DNA of 64,000 bases, from the NCBI GenBank assembly GCA_026874595.1, contig CM049308.1, forward strand, positions 93,859,624 to 93,923,623, in the 5' to 3' direction. Of the stretch, positions 1 through 9,518 are shown piece by piece. Every line of letters starts with the position of its first letter. The stretch's first letter is position 1. The notes beneath the pieces are model-generated. The model was not told the DNA's origin. It did not search any database and was given only the letters and a program-made list of their open reading frames with translations. This DNA comes from Sipunculus nudus (lineage: Eukaryota > Annelida > Sipuncula > Golfingiida > Sipunculidae). The position numbers and the translations under genes were made by a program.

Positions 1-120
1 GAGGCCGCCGCGCGCAAACAGGTGGTTCCCGATGACGAATCATCAACATCGCCAGGCGCAGAACGCTTGGTGAAAGTTGTGTATGAATTTAACGTGAATT
101 TTGCAGCAGGGCTATCAAAG
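1..120 (+). CDS. Putative coding exon, partial (left-arm copy)
   Basis: The frame is open from the window edge to base 120 and is followed by a good splice-donor context (AAAG|GTGAGG, GT at 121-122). It encodes the same peptide as the right-arm copy (7595-7768), ending in residues VVYEFNVNFAAGLSK. No domain is recognised. The exon points toward the Ty3 element and converges with its mirror copy. It could instead be non-coding sequence that happens to be open; support is only the open frame plus the donor. The true 5' end is outside the window. Confidence 0.3.
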
Positions 121-753
121 GTGAGGTTCAAAATCAATAATTAAGTGGAAAGTTACTGGGAGTCAGTCATTGGTCAGTGGTTCTGGTACTTTTAATGCAT
201 AGGATCGTACTTTTATTTAGAGGATCAGATTTTTAAGGTTGAAAGTAACTTGGCATATTCCCACAGTGAGTTCTACCACAATGCTAAGTGGTTTAAGTTT
301 AAAATACGTTTATGCGAGGTTTATGAACGTTTGTAGGAATTTCTGATACATTTCGCTAACATTTCGTGGTAATTCAAGTTGTCAAAAATAAAAGAGAGAA
401 GGGGGGGGGGTGTTATGGGTTAGCTCGAATTAGTGCGAGCATCCACCGATAGACGGCAGCACGGTTATAGTCATAACGTCTTCGTTTGTTTGAGAGAAGG
501 CCGTTGCTGTAGAACCATTTTCTCTTTACTCATATTTATGCCGTAGACCCATTTTCTCATTATATTTTATAAAAGAAAATACGATTTTATAGAATTATTC
601 AATACGAGTGTTACAATTAGTTCTGTTATGTTTTAAATCCTGTTCACTCAATTCTATGCATTTTCAAGCTTATTTTTAAATATTGCTGATGCCTTAGGAG
701 TGGGGGGAAATGATGGATAGACGGAAATAACGGAGGTTAGATGTACCGGTACA
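1..753 (+). repeat. Left arm of a long inverted repeat
   Basis: This stretch is the reverse complement of 6959-7714, with position 1 pairing with 7714. The arms differ by scattered substitutions (for example near 490) and in the length of a G/C homopolymer (about 401-410 versus 7298-7314), so they have diverged and are not a perfect assembly mirror. The arm continues beyond the window start. It carries a putative exon (1-120) followed by what looks like intron sequence. Its inner end is the 12-bp palindrome TGTACCGGTACA (742-753). Confidence 0.9.
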
Positions 754-2327
754 GATATAATTGTTTATTGGCCATTCTTTCAGTACCACGTGGAATTCTA
801 TCGGAACACGTGGAGATTATCTAGACACGAGGAAATTATTTGGACACGTGGAAATGCTTTTAGAGGTCAGCATTAATTTGGCATATTGACTTGGTGTGGG
901 CCCCTTTAAAGATTTACAGGAATATTTCACGGGGTTTCCAGTGCAACCAAAGAACTCAGGTCGAAGGTTCAGAGGTCCCGTAGTAATAACGATGATATTA
1001 CAAGGATATATAATTAAAGCACCCAGATAGAAAATATATTAATATTAATTAGGGAATATTATATTGACATTCAATTTATACTTTGGCATCTATCTACAAC
1101 ATTGTGAAAATAATTTTACCTACCTGCAATAAAGTGGACAAGATCAGAATCGACGTGTTGTCGAAAGCATGACATGAGGCTGGACTGACGTGATGTCCCT
1201 AACGGGATCGTCAGTAGGGGCACGTCACGCCCAAGTACCCATGCCATGCGACCTGTCCTATTGTTGCTTTAGGTTTCTCAAAAACCGGTCAGGGAAGGTT
1301 TCATGCCACATAGCCGTTCAGTACGGACATCTTCGGCAAATCCCGAGATGGTGGGGATCTATACATATAATAATTGTATTGATATCGCCTTTATTCTGAC
1401 CTCTATTAAATATAAATCTAAACTTTAATGATATAGAACTATATTAAATGATTAATCTGAAAAATTATATCTATTCAGGGGAGTCAACCAGAGAGACAGA
1501 TTAAAACGGTTTCCGGTGACAGTGTCTTGGCCTGCGTGAACTGCCGTTTTGTTTGCGGTTAGTGTGTCCCACTGAACATGATAGTTTATCGACGTCACCC
1601 CTGTTTAAGTGACAGTTGTTTGCGTGGATGTTCCGTCGCAGCAGAAGCGAGTACAAGGACATTCACTGCATAATAAAAACTTCTCCGGAGTTATTTATTT
1701 CTACGTGCACTGTTGAAGTGAATCGCGCCTCAGAATTTCTTAGTCAAAGAAAATTTGATGGACTTTACTTTTCGGTCATTCACTCTTGCGGTACTCTCAT
1801 CTGGGTAACAGTGCCGGCCGTGTACCCAGGACACCAAAGAGAACTGTAGAGACTCTGAACGTTAATGTGAATCCAGCGTGATCCTCTACTTCGGTGACCA
1901 ACCTGTGACATTTGATACAGATACATTTATTATTAGCACATGGGTCACCACTAGTTATTTGTTATTATGCAACTTTGATTACCCATTGTTGCATATCATG
2001 TTTACTTATGATATTTAATATCTAATTGTTTTAATATCTGATAGTTTTGTTATGTAAACATTAATGTTCACTAATCCAGTTGCTTTTTAGATTCACGTAC
2101 TCCTTTACAGAGGTAAGCTGACCTTGTATATTTTATACTAGGTTCGGTACTGGTATTTTATTTAATGATCACCTAGTAGGCTACAAATATGATACTTCAC
2201 TTGAAGATAAGCTTAGCTTCACTTAGATAAATTATTAGATTTTAAGCGGTAGTGTAACTTAGATTGTAGTGTAACTGACTGAACTGTAGTTGTTTACCTA
2301 ACTAAACAGAACTTTGATCTCACCACT
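754..2327 (+). other. Non-coding region 5' of gag
   Basis: No convincing gene is seen. Around 783-855 there are several imperfect copies of an ACACGTGGA motif. Positions 1131-1186 match 8564-8619 in inverted orientation over about 56 bp, a second, non-collinear inverted pair outside the main arms. Part of this stretch is presumably the element's leader and LTR, but the LTR boundaries cannot be set from this window. Confidence 0.5.
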
Positions 2328-3686
2328 ATGAAGTACCAAAACACCCTTGTGGTAGATAACTTACCAGTAGATGTGCAGCAAGCAGAACTCGGGGATCACT
2401 TTGGTGCTGCGGGTGACGTGGAGCATGTGTTGCTGGTTCCTTCAGACTCTAGTCCGGACCAGGCTTTCATTGTCTTTGCCTCCTCATCCGCAGTTACCAA
2501 GGTTCTTAGTTCTCCCAGTTTTGCTGAATGGCAGACTCCATCGGGAGCTGTGTCACTAAAAGTAAAAGCTGCCACAACCGATCATGAGAACTGTATACGA
2601 GAATTGATCGCTGAGGGGAAATCATCCTTAACAGATCCGCTAGATATTTTTCTAGATAGACTGTCCTCTGACAATCTTAACAGATTAAAGCATAAAATAG
2701 AGGATAGGATGGCTTATCAGAGGATCCCTTCTTTTCCAGAGGGCGCTGCCATGGGTCCTAACCTAGTGTATACAATGTCCCAGAAACCACGTTTACCCAC
2801 ATTTTCCGGTGACCCCCAAACAAAAGACACCCCTTTTCGCCAGTGGCGTTACCAAGTTGACTGTCTCTTAGATAACAGATGTTACCGCCACCAAGATATA
2901 GAGGAGGCAATTAGACTGTCCCTTAGAGGTTCAGCCGCGGAGGTTCTTCTTTACCTGGACCCATCTGCCCCTCTTACTGATTTGATCCACCACTTAGACC
3001 TCACGTTTGGAGAGGTGGTAGACATTAATATGATAAGGGAGCAGTATTATGGGGCCCAACAAGAAACTGGGGAGACCATCGTTAAATGGGGCTGTCGTAT
3101 TCAAAAGCTTCTACACAGTTTAAAGCAACGGGGTGAAATCTCAGACCACGAGGCTCGTAGCAGTCTATGTTCAAGATTCTGGTATGGATTAAATGACCTC
3201 CATCAACCCGTGAAAGATGCCCTACGTCCCACTTTAAAATCGGGTACGTCCTTTGAAGTTCTTTTTAGTGCAGCCCGGGAGCTCGAGGTTGAATATATGC
3301 CTATGATGACTCCATCAAAACCTTCCCCTGGGGGTGGTAACATTAGGAGACCCAATTTAAAACCCTCTCAAAATTCCCAACAACAGTCACTTAGTGATCT
3401 TTCCCAAATGGTCAATACAGTGTTACAAAAACTAGAAGGTATTGAATCTCGCCTTACGAGAGTCGAAACAACCCAAAGCTATAGACATAGTAGACCAACC
3501 ACTCCTGCCTATCGAAAGAGTAACGCTACAGTTTCAGAACAAAATTCGAATCCACCTGAACTAGCCACGTTTTGCACCAGGTGTAAACGTAATAACCATT
3601 CTGTTCAAGACTGTAGAGCACGTCGTGACGTAACTGGTAAGCCTTTAAACTCCGGTCCACCTGCGCCAGTCAGTGGGAGGACGTAG
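2328..3686 (+). CDS. gag: Gag polyprotein of Ty3-type element, PNMA-like
   Basis: The 452-residue protein forms the retrotransposon capsid. Residues about 5-78 look like an RRM-type fold (segment NTLVVDNLPVDVQQ through a short FIVF strand), as in the N-terminus of vertebrate PNMA proteins. Residues about 150-330 resemble the PNMA/Ty3 capsid (RLPTFSGD, then a tryptophan-containing helix RQWRYQVDCLL). A single zinc knuckle of CX2CX4HX4C form lies at residues 416-429 (C416, C419, H424, C429). The ATG at 2328 is the first in a long open frame. The gene ends at TAG 3684-3686 and overlaps the pol frame; a TTTAAAC site sits 34 bases before the stop. The frame is intact. PNMA genes are known to derive from Gag of this kind; homology of the N-terminal domain is my inference from sequence pattern. 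Confidence 0.9.
   Translation: MKYQNTLVVDNLPVDVQQAELGDHFGAAGDVEHVLLVPSDSSPDQAFIVFASSSAVTKVLSSPSFAEWQTPSGAVSLKVKAATTDHENCIRELIAEGKSSLTDPLDIFLDRLSSDNLNRLKHKIEDRMAYQRIPSFPEGAAMGPNLVYTMSQKPRLPTFSGDPQTKDTPFRQWRYQVDCLLDNRCYRHQDIEEAIRLSLRGSAAEVLLYLDPSAPLTDLIHHLDLTFGEVVDINMIREQYYGAQQETGETIVKWGCRIQKLLHSLKQRGEISDHEARSSLCSRFWYGLNDLHQPVKDALRPTLKSGTSFEVLFSAARELEVEYMPMMTPSKPSPGGGNIRRPNLKPSQNSQQQSLSDLSQMVNTVLQKLEGIESRLTRVETTQSYRHSRPTTPAYRKSNATVSEQNSNPPELATFCTRCKRNNHSVQDCRARRDVTGKPLNSGPPAPVSGRT
3644..3650 (+). promoter_or_regulatory. -1 ribosomal frameshift slippery site TTTAAAC
   Basis: The heptamer is in the correct phase for X XXY YYZ slippage: T TTA AAC, with TTA and AAC read as gag codons. Gag is in frame 0 (codons start at 2328) and pol is in the -1 frame. 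The pol frame is open from 3641, just after a TAA at 3638-3640, so slippage can only work in the 3641-3683 overlap, which is where the heptamer lies. Downstream, CCAC (3657-3660) can pair with GTGG (3673-3676), giving a possible stimulatory hairpin. UUUAAAC is an established slippery sequence; its use here is inferred. Confidence 0.75.
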
Positions 3687-3730
3687 GTCGGACACACAGG
3701 CCCACTAAACCCAAGGTTATACCTGTTGCT

Positions 3731-6700
3731 TTGACCGGGGATGTAGATTGTGTCTCGCTCGCATCACAGGGGGTTCCATGTACCGGTTTACTAGACACTG
3801 GCTCTTCTGTTACCACAGTGGCTGAACATTTCTACAATCAGTATGTGTCTTCTTTACCAATCCAACAAATATCTGATGTCCTTAACATAGAGGTCGCAGG
3901 GGGAAATAATCTCGAATACCTTGGCATTGTTGAAATAAATTTAAATTTTCCAGGTGTATTGGATAAAATTTTTCCAACTCCCGTATTACTGGTAAAAGAT
4001 ACAACCTTTAATGCGTTGCACCCTTTTGTAATTGGACAGAATGTCCTAAAGCAGTGTGCTCGGATACTTCGCGGTGATGGGGGCCCTAGGTTCCTCCAGA
4101 AGAGTAAAATTCCCGATGCCTGGCGGTCAGCCTTAAAATGCTGTACTTTTGCGACTGCTAAATCTTCCTCAATAGGCCTCGTCACCTCCTTTAGGCAAAT
4201 AACTATTCCACCAAATCAGTCTCTTACTGTACCAGGTAAAACCCGGGCTTGTACATACGGAAAGACGTTGATTGTAACAGAACCTTACGGTCCTCTTCCG
4301 GCGGGATTAGCAGTAGACCCTCTATTGATGGAGGTAAACTTGCAAAATCGTTCAGAGAAACGATTCGATATAAGAATGTCTAATCTTACAAATGACATTG
4401 TTACTATTCCAGCGAAAACAACCATCTGTTCGTTGCAATTGGCCTCTGTTGTTCCTTCAGGCAAATCCAGCCTCGAGGCCAACGATAACGTACTTGATCA
4501 ATTTACCATTGATCCCTCCCTTTCCCTTACGGAAAGACAGCAAGTCCTGGACCTGCTGTGGGAGTGGCGAGACATTTTTGCTAAGCATGATTTGGATCTT
4601 GGGCGCACAGATAAAGTTAAACACAAAATTGTTCTGTCAGACTCTGCCCCTTTTCGCGAGGCATATCGACGTATCCCTCCACACCTTTATCAGGAGGTGC
4701 GCGATCACATAAGGGAAATGCTCGAATTGGGGGTGATTAGAGATAGTTGCAGCCCATATTCGTCAGCTATTGTTCTAGTCAGAAAGCCAGATGATAAGCT
4801 ACGCTTCTGCATAGACTATCGCAAGCTTAATGCTAAAACTGTCCGTGATGCTTACTCATTACCACGTATAGATGACACCTTAGATTCGCTAGTTGGGAGT
4901 AAATACTTCTCTTCTCTCGATTTGAAAGCGGGGTACTGGCAGGTTGAAGTAGAGGAGGAGGATAAGCCTAAAACCGCATTCACTGCAGGTCCTCTCGGGT
5001 TTTTCGAATGGAATACGATGCCGTTCGGTTTAATTAACGCCCCCGCCACGTTCCAACGCCTTATGCAAAAGACAATGGGTGATCTCCATCTGTCTCAGTG
5101 TCTCCTCTATCTTGACGATATTATAGTGTTCAGTTCCACCTTTCAAGAACACTTAGATCGACTTACGGCAGTCTTTAAACGTCTGAAAGAGGCTGGATTG
5201 AAATTGAAACCCAGTAAATGTCATTTGTTCAAAAAACAAGTAAATTACCTTGGCCATGTTGTTTCGGCTAAAGGAATCCAAACTGACCCCACTAAAATTG
5301 AAGCCTTGAAGAACTGGCCCATTCCATCTTCCGTAACTGAAGTCCGACGTTTCCTTGGCTTTGCCAGCTTTTACCGAAAGTTCGTGCGTAATTTTGCTCA
5401 AATCGCAAGGCCCCTCCATGACCTCCTTAAAGGCGAAGGCTCTAGTATAAGTCCTGCATCTAAGAAGCGTAAATCCAAAGCACCACCTTTTGTATGGGGT
5501 CCAGACCAAAAGTCCTCCTTTGAGAAACTGATAGAGCTCCTGTGTAAAGCCCCAGTTTTGGCGTATGCAGACTTTTCTAAGCCTTTTATTTTGCATACAG
5601 ACGCTTCTAGATCTGGCTTAGGGGCGGTTCTATACCAGGAACACGATTCGAAACTGAAACCCATTGCTTATGCCAGCCGCAGTCTAAACAGGTCTGAGCA
5701 GAATTATGCTGTTCACAAACTAGAATTCCTGGCCTTAAAATGGGCGGTTGTTGACAAATACAAAGATTACTTGTATGGGGGCAATTTTACTGTCAAGACT
5801 GACAATAATCCCCTTTGCTATGTGTTAACCACCGCAAAACTGGATGCCACAGGGCATAGGTGGGTGGCTGCATTAGCAAACTTTAACTTTAAAATAGAAT
5901 ATCGGTCCGGAAAAAGGAACGTCGATGCTGACTTCCTATCCAGGACTTGTAATCTTCCCAGTACGGATGATTCTCTCTCTCCTGATATTCTGTCTTCAGA
6001 TTTGGTTCAAGCTATATGCCAGTCTCACCTGCCCGGTTGTACAGGACTACAAAACACCAATCATGACCCATTTATTCCATTTGTATCCCTTAGCCTCCCT
6101 TCTATGCCAATAGACATGATTCAGGAGCAATCAAAAGATCTTGTCCTTAAAACAGTCATAGAAGCTATAAAAAGCGGGAACAAACTAAAATACCGTAAAG
6201 GGGACTCGACTGAGCTGCTGTGTTATCAGACTGAGCTGCTGTGTTATCAGCGCCACCTATCTAAATTTCTCATCAATAAAGGCGTCTTATGTAGAAAACG
6301 GATTGTAGATGACATAGAGACTTTGCAGGTAGTTTTGCCTACCGCTTTGCGTCAAACGGCTCTCAAGGGGCTCCATGATGATATGGGCCATATGGGTCAG
6401 ACTAGAACAATCAACCTAGTACAAGATCGTTTCTTTTGGCCTGGTATGAACAAACATATCACAGAGTATGTAGCTCAGTGTCCACGATGTGTGAGACGAA
6501 AAACTCCTACCTGCCAAAGAGCACCTCTTGTAAACATCCAATCCTCAGCCCCTCTAGAAATTTTGTGCATAGATTTCCTATCTCTGAAACCCAGTAAAGG
6601 TAACATAGAAAATATATTAGTGGTTACTGATCATTTTACTAAGTTTGCCAGGGCATTCCCATGTAAAAGCCAAAAAGCAAAACCAACCGCTCAACTGTTA

Positions 6701-7018
6701 TGGGATAATTTTATCTGTAACTACGGATTTCCCCAAAGAATCCATTCCGATCAGGGGCGAAATTTTGAAAGCAAAGTTATCAAAGATTTGTGCACTCTAG
6801 CTGGTATCGAAAAGTCGCACACAAGTCCCTACCATCCCATGGGCAATGGGCAGTGCGAGCGCTTCAATCGCACGCTACTGAATATGTTAGGCTGTTTAGA
6901 ACCTAATCAAAAGAAAGATTGGAAACTCTTTGTTAATTCTGTTACCCATGCCTATAACTGTACCGGTACATCTAACCTCCGTTATTTCCGTCTATCCATC
7001 ATTTCCCCCCACTCCTAA
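3731..7018 (+). CDS. pol: Pol polyprotein (PR-RT-RH-IN) of Ty3-type element, C-terminally truncated
   Basis: The frame has no ATG at its start (3731 is TTG) and is open from 3641, so it is probably made by -1 frameshifting from gag. Numbering from 3731: protease DTG at 22-24; reverse transcriptase catalytic D397 (SSLDLKAGYW) and YLDD at 460-463; RNase H with D624 (HTDASRSGLGAVL); integrase zinc finger near 880-915; integrase catalytic D948, D1007 and E1043 with D-X35-E spacing. All these residues are present. After the residues AYNCT the protein reads into the inverted-repeat arm, so about the last 20 residues are not integrase, and the C-terminal GPY/F or chromodomain region is lost. A 21-bp in-frame tandem duplication (6210-6251) repeats TELLCYQ between RNase H and integrase. 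Confidence 0.92.
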   Translation: MTGDVDCVSLASQGVPCTGLLDTGSSVTTVAEHFYNQYVSSLPIQQISDVLNIEVAGGNNLEYLGIVEINLNFPGVLDKIFPTPVLLVKDTTFNALHPFVIGQNVLKQCARILRGDGGPRFLQKSKIPDAWRSALKCCTFATAKSSSIGLVTSFRQITIPPNQSLTVPGKTRACTYGKTLIVTEPYGPLPAGLAVDPLLMEVNLQNRSEKRFDIRMSNLTNDIVTIPAKTTICSLQLASVVPSGKSSLEANDNVLDQFTIDPSLSLTERQQVLDLLWEWRDIFAKHDLDLGRTDKVKHKIVLSDSAPFREAYRRIPPHLYQEVRDHIREMLELGVIRDSCSPYSSAIVLVRKPDDKLRFCIDYRKLNAKTVRDAYSLPRIDDTLDSLVGSKYFSSLDLKAGYWQVEVEEEDKPKTAFTAGPLGFFEWNTMPFGLINAPATFQRLMQKTMGDLHLSQCLLYLDDIIVFSSTFQEHLDRLTAVFKRLKEAGLKLKPSKCHLFKKQVNYLGHVVSAKGIQTDPTKIEALKNWPIPSSVTEVRRFLGFASFYRKFVRNFAQIARPLHDLLKGEGSSISPASKKRKSKAPPFVWGPDQKSSFEKLIELLCKAPVLAYADFSKPFILHTDASRSGLGAVLYQEHDSKLKPIAYASRSLNRSEQNYAVHKLEFLALKWAVVDKYKDYLYGGNFTVKTDNNPLCYVLTTAKLDATGHRWVAALANFNFKIEYRSGKRNVDADFLSRTCNLPSTDDSLSPDILSSDLVQAICQSHLPGCTGLQNTNHDPFIPFVSLSLPSMPIDMIQEQSKDLVLKTVIEAIKSGNKLKYRKGDSTELLCYQTELLCYQRHLSKFLINKGVLCRKRIVDDIETLQVVLPTALRQTALKGLHDDMGHMGQTRTINLVQDRFFWPGMNKHITEYVAQCPRCVRRKTPTCQRAPLVNIQSSAPLEILCIDFLSLKPSKGNIENILVVTDHFTKFARAFPCKSQKAKPTAQLLWDNFICNYGFPQRIHSDQGRNFESKVIKDLCTLAGIEKSHTSPYHPMGNGQCERFNRTLLNMLGCLEPNQKKDWKLFVNSVTHAYNCTGTSNLRYFRLSIISPHS

Positions 7019-7714
7019 GGCATCAGCAATATTTAAAAATAAGCTTGAAAATGCATAGAATTGAGTGAACAGGATTTAAAACATAACAGAACTAATTGTA
7101 ACACTCGTATTGAATAATTCTATAAAATCGTATTTTCTTTTATAAAATATAATGAGAAAATGGGTCTACGGCATAAATATGAGTAAAGAGAAAATGGTTC
7201 TACAGCAACGGCCTTCTCTCAAACAAACGCAGACGTTATGACTATAACCGTGCTGCCGTCTATCGGTGGATGCTCGCACTAATTCGAGCTAACCCATAAC
7301 CCCCCCCCCCCCCCTTCTCTCTTTTATTTTGGACAACTTGAATTACCACGAAATGTTAGCGAAATGTATAAGAAATTCCTACAAACGTTCATAAACCTCG
7401 CATAAACGTATTTTAAACTTAAACCACTTAGCATTGTGGCAGAACTCACTGTGGGAATATGCCAAGTTACTTTCAACCTAAAAAATCTGATCCTGTAAAT
7501 AAAAGTACAATCCTATGCATTAAAAGTACCAGAACCACTGACCAATGACTGACTCCCAGTAACTTTCCACTTAATTATTGATTTTGAACCTCACCTTTGA
7601 TAGCCCTGCTGCAAAATTCACGTTAAATTCATACACAACTTTCACCAAGCGTTCTGCGCCTGGCGATGTTGATGATTCGTCATCGGGAACCACCTGTTTG
7701 CGCGCGGCGGCCTC
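6959..7714 (-). repeat. Right arm of the long inverted repeat
   Basis: This is the mirror of 1-753. It starts with the palindrome TGTACCGGTACA (6959-6970), which directly abuts interrupted integrase sequence. It includes a long C tract (7298-7314) where the left arm has ten G, and the mirror copy of the putative exon. The shared palindrome at both inner ends suggests a microhomology-driven rearrangement joined the arms to the Ty3 element. Confidence 0.9.
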
Positions 7715-7768
7715 GTTGTTCTCGCCCGCTGTTCCCTTTATAAACCATTCCCCTTTCATAACACACAT
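7595..7768 (-). CDS. Putative 5' coding exon (right-arm copy)
   Basis: Read on the minus strand, an ATG (7766-7768, or the in-frame ATG nine bases on, in a better context) opens a frame encoding a short charged peptide (start MKGEWFIKGTAG, then ARKQVVPDDESSTSPG, ending VVYEFNVNFAAGLSK). The coding part stops at a consensus donor, AAAG|GTGAGG, with GT at 7594-7593. The sequence TTTATAAAG within the first codons could alternatively be a TATA box, in which case the start is further downstream. No family is recognised. The same exon is present in the left arm, which truncates at the window edge. Whether the gene is real needs transcript data. Confidence 0.35.
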
Positions 7769-8563
7769 TAGTCCTTCTATTTATTATGTTACGATTATTA
7801 TGTTACGAAGTAATGTTAATATGGGTGATCAACCAAAGATATCCCATACCTACAAGTAAATAAATATTTACCGAGGTAGATTTCTTGAATTTCCTAGGGG
7901 AGATAAACAACCATTATCCGTCCCTCCAAATATAGTGGGATACCCCCTTCGCTCTTCCATCATAGACTCCCAGAAAATAACCACCCCGAATGTTTTCACT
8001 AAGAAATTTACTACAATCATTGGTCATATTTATATTTTACCTTGTAATAGCATAATTACTTTGAATGATAACAATATAAAACATTATGTACTTAAGAATG
8101 ATACTTAGCCTAGATGTTTCACATTTGTATACTTATTGATGTTATTATAGATAAAAGATATAAACGAAGTGAAATCTTAGTGGTATTGTTTGTGTATAGT
8201 TGTACACAAACATAATGTGTATGAATAGTTAGATGTAAACAAATATAAAACTAGATGAGGGTTTGAGATAAAGATTGATAGATATGTACAAACAAGATGT
8301 TAGATAGTATGAGACTAGTTGTTTAAAAGATATGTATAATAACATGGTTATAATAATAACATGGTTATAATAACATGCAGTGAAGATTTCAGGTAAACCT
8401 ACCTTAATGAATATCTTGTGTACTTGTTGCAGATGCATACATTGCATTTGAGTATATTTATATACAGTTTAATAAGCAATCCAGTATTTGTAAACAATAA
8501 GTTGAGTACCTTTATATACATTATAATGAGCAGTCCAATATTTGTAAACAATATGATCACGTG
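7769..8563. other. AT-rich non-coding stretch with a 50-bp direct repeat
   Basis: No gene is recognised. Positions 8450-8499 and 8504-8553 are imperfect direct copies (54-bp period), both ending in TTTGTAAACAATA. The rest is AT-rich sequence with short ATAATAACATGG repeats near 8335-8375. Confidence 0.5.
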
Positions 8564-8868
8564 AGTCCAGCCTCATGTCATGCTTTCGACAACACGTCGA
8601 TTCTGATCTTGTCCACTTTGTTGCAGAATAAACAGTTGTCAAGTGTCAGCTGCGTGTCGTTTACCATTTGTGTGTGTGCGAGTGGGCCACGAACCAGACC
8701 CCGCCTTACCGCCCGCCCGCGACACTGGCGCAGCCTGCAGGATTCGATATCGCAGCTGGACACTGATACTCCAGGTGGACTTCCGGTTGGACGCACTGTC
8801 ATGAATGGGCCTCCAGTCCTTGGACCCCGGGCACCCATGTGGAGACGGCCAGTCGGAGAGGGGGTGAA
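8564..8868 (+). other. Unique sequence before the first miniature LTR; possible interior of a related element
   Basis: Positions 8564-8619 are an inverted match to 1131-1186. The last 15 bases before the first LTR (8854-8868, CGGAGAGGGGGTGAA) are identical to the polypurine tract found before LTR 2. A 5' LTR would not normally be preceded by its own polypurine tract, so this stretch is probably the 3' interior of a longer or variant member of the same family, and 8869-9013 is then its 3' LTR. No coding capacity is recognised. Confidence 0.45.
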
Positions 8869-8924
8869 TGTAACCGGACACACAAAAGCGTTCCTACTGG
8901 CCTTCCTAGTGAAGCTTGCTTTAT

Positions 8925-8978
8925 TAGCGAAGCGGTAGAACGTCTGACTTGTGTGTCACAGGTTACGGGTTCGAACCC
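8925..8978 (+). promoter_or_regulatory. Internal Pol III promoter (A and B boxes) in LTR 1
   Basis: TAGCGAAGCGG (8925-8935) fits the tRNA A-box consensus TRGCNNAGYGG, and GGTTCGAACCC (8968-8978) fits the B-box GGTTCGANNCC, at tRNA-like spacing. Between them TCTGACTTGTGTGTCA resembles an anticodon arm. The T stem and anticodon stem do not pair well, so this is a tRNA-derived promoter and not a working tRNA gene. Confidence 0.7.
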
Positions 8979-9015
8979 ACATTCGGGCCAGGTTTCTATT
9001 TTCACCCGTTACAAA

Positions 9016-9033
9016 TGGTGGCAGCGGTGGGAT
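9016..9033 (+). other. Primer-binding site, tRNA-Leu
   Basis: The 18 bases are complementary to the last 18 nucleotides of a mature tRNA-Leu including the CCA tail. The match ends after position 59 of the tRNA, at the usual limit set by methylated A58. A copy lies at 9286-9303. At 9556-9573 the match continues past this limit. Confidence 0.8.
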
Positions 9034-9194
9034 CCGGGGAGTTGGTGTCGTGGCATGATGCCCCACCCAGTTCACGTGTGTGACCCCCGGGATAGATCCC
9101 ACGTTCTGGGGACAGAACGTCCTCGGAGAGGGGGTGAATGTAACCGGACACACAAAAGCGTACCTACTGGCCTTGCTAGTGAAGCTTGCTTTAT

Positions 9195-9248
9195 TAGCGA
9201 AGCGGTAGAACGTCTGACTTGTGTGTCACAGGTTACGGGTTCGAACCC
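9195..9248 (+). promoter_or_regulatory. Pol III A and B boxes in LTR 2
   Basis: These are the same A box (9195-9205) and B box (9238-9248) as in LTR 1, shifted by exactly 270 bp and unchanged in sequence. Confidence 0.7.
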
Positions 9249-9464
9249 ACATTCGGGCCTGGTTACCATTTTCACCCGTTACAAATGGTGGCAGCGGTGG
9301 GATCTGGGGAGTTGGTGTCGTGGCATGATGCCCCACCCAGTTCACGTGTGTGACCCCCGGGATAGATCCCACGTTCTGGGGCCAGAACGTCCTCGGAGAG
9401 GGGGTAAATGTAACCGGACACACAAAAGCGTTCCTACTGGCCTTGCTAGTGAGGCTTGCTTTAT

Positions 9465-9518
9465 TAGCGAAGCGGTAGAACGTCTGACTTGTGTGTCACA
9501 GGTTACGGGTTCGAACCC
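9465..9518 (+). promoter_or_regulatory. Pol III A and B boxes in LTR 3
   Basis: The A box (9465-9475) and B box (9508-9518) are again unchanged. A transcript started upstream of the A box here would run through the LTR end, the primer site, the antisense tRNA-Leu body and the inverted pol fragment. Confidence 0.7.

Larger units (their letters stand above)
754..6958 (+). mobile_element. Ty3-type LTR retrotransposon, 3' truncated
   Basis: This interval holds gag and pol of a Ty3/mdg4-type element in the order gag, protease, reverse transcriptase, RNase H, integrase. The 3' end is missing: integrase homology stops at the junction with the right inverted-repeat arm (6958/6959), so the integrase C-terminus, any 3' LTR and the polypurine tract are absent. 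A 5' LTR could not be confirmed because its partner is gone, and no clear primer-binding site was seen in 754-2327. All catalytic residues present are intact, so the protein-coding part is young, but this copy cannot transpose by itself. A second nearly identical pol fragment lies inverted at 9615-10857. Confidence 0.9.

Noticed and set aside
8925-8990. Functional tRNA gene in each LTR
   Set aside because: A and B boxes are good, but the anticodon and T stems do not pair, so only a promoter-like remnant is supported.
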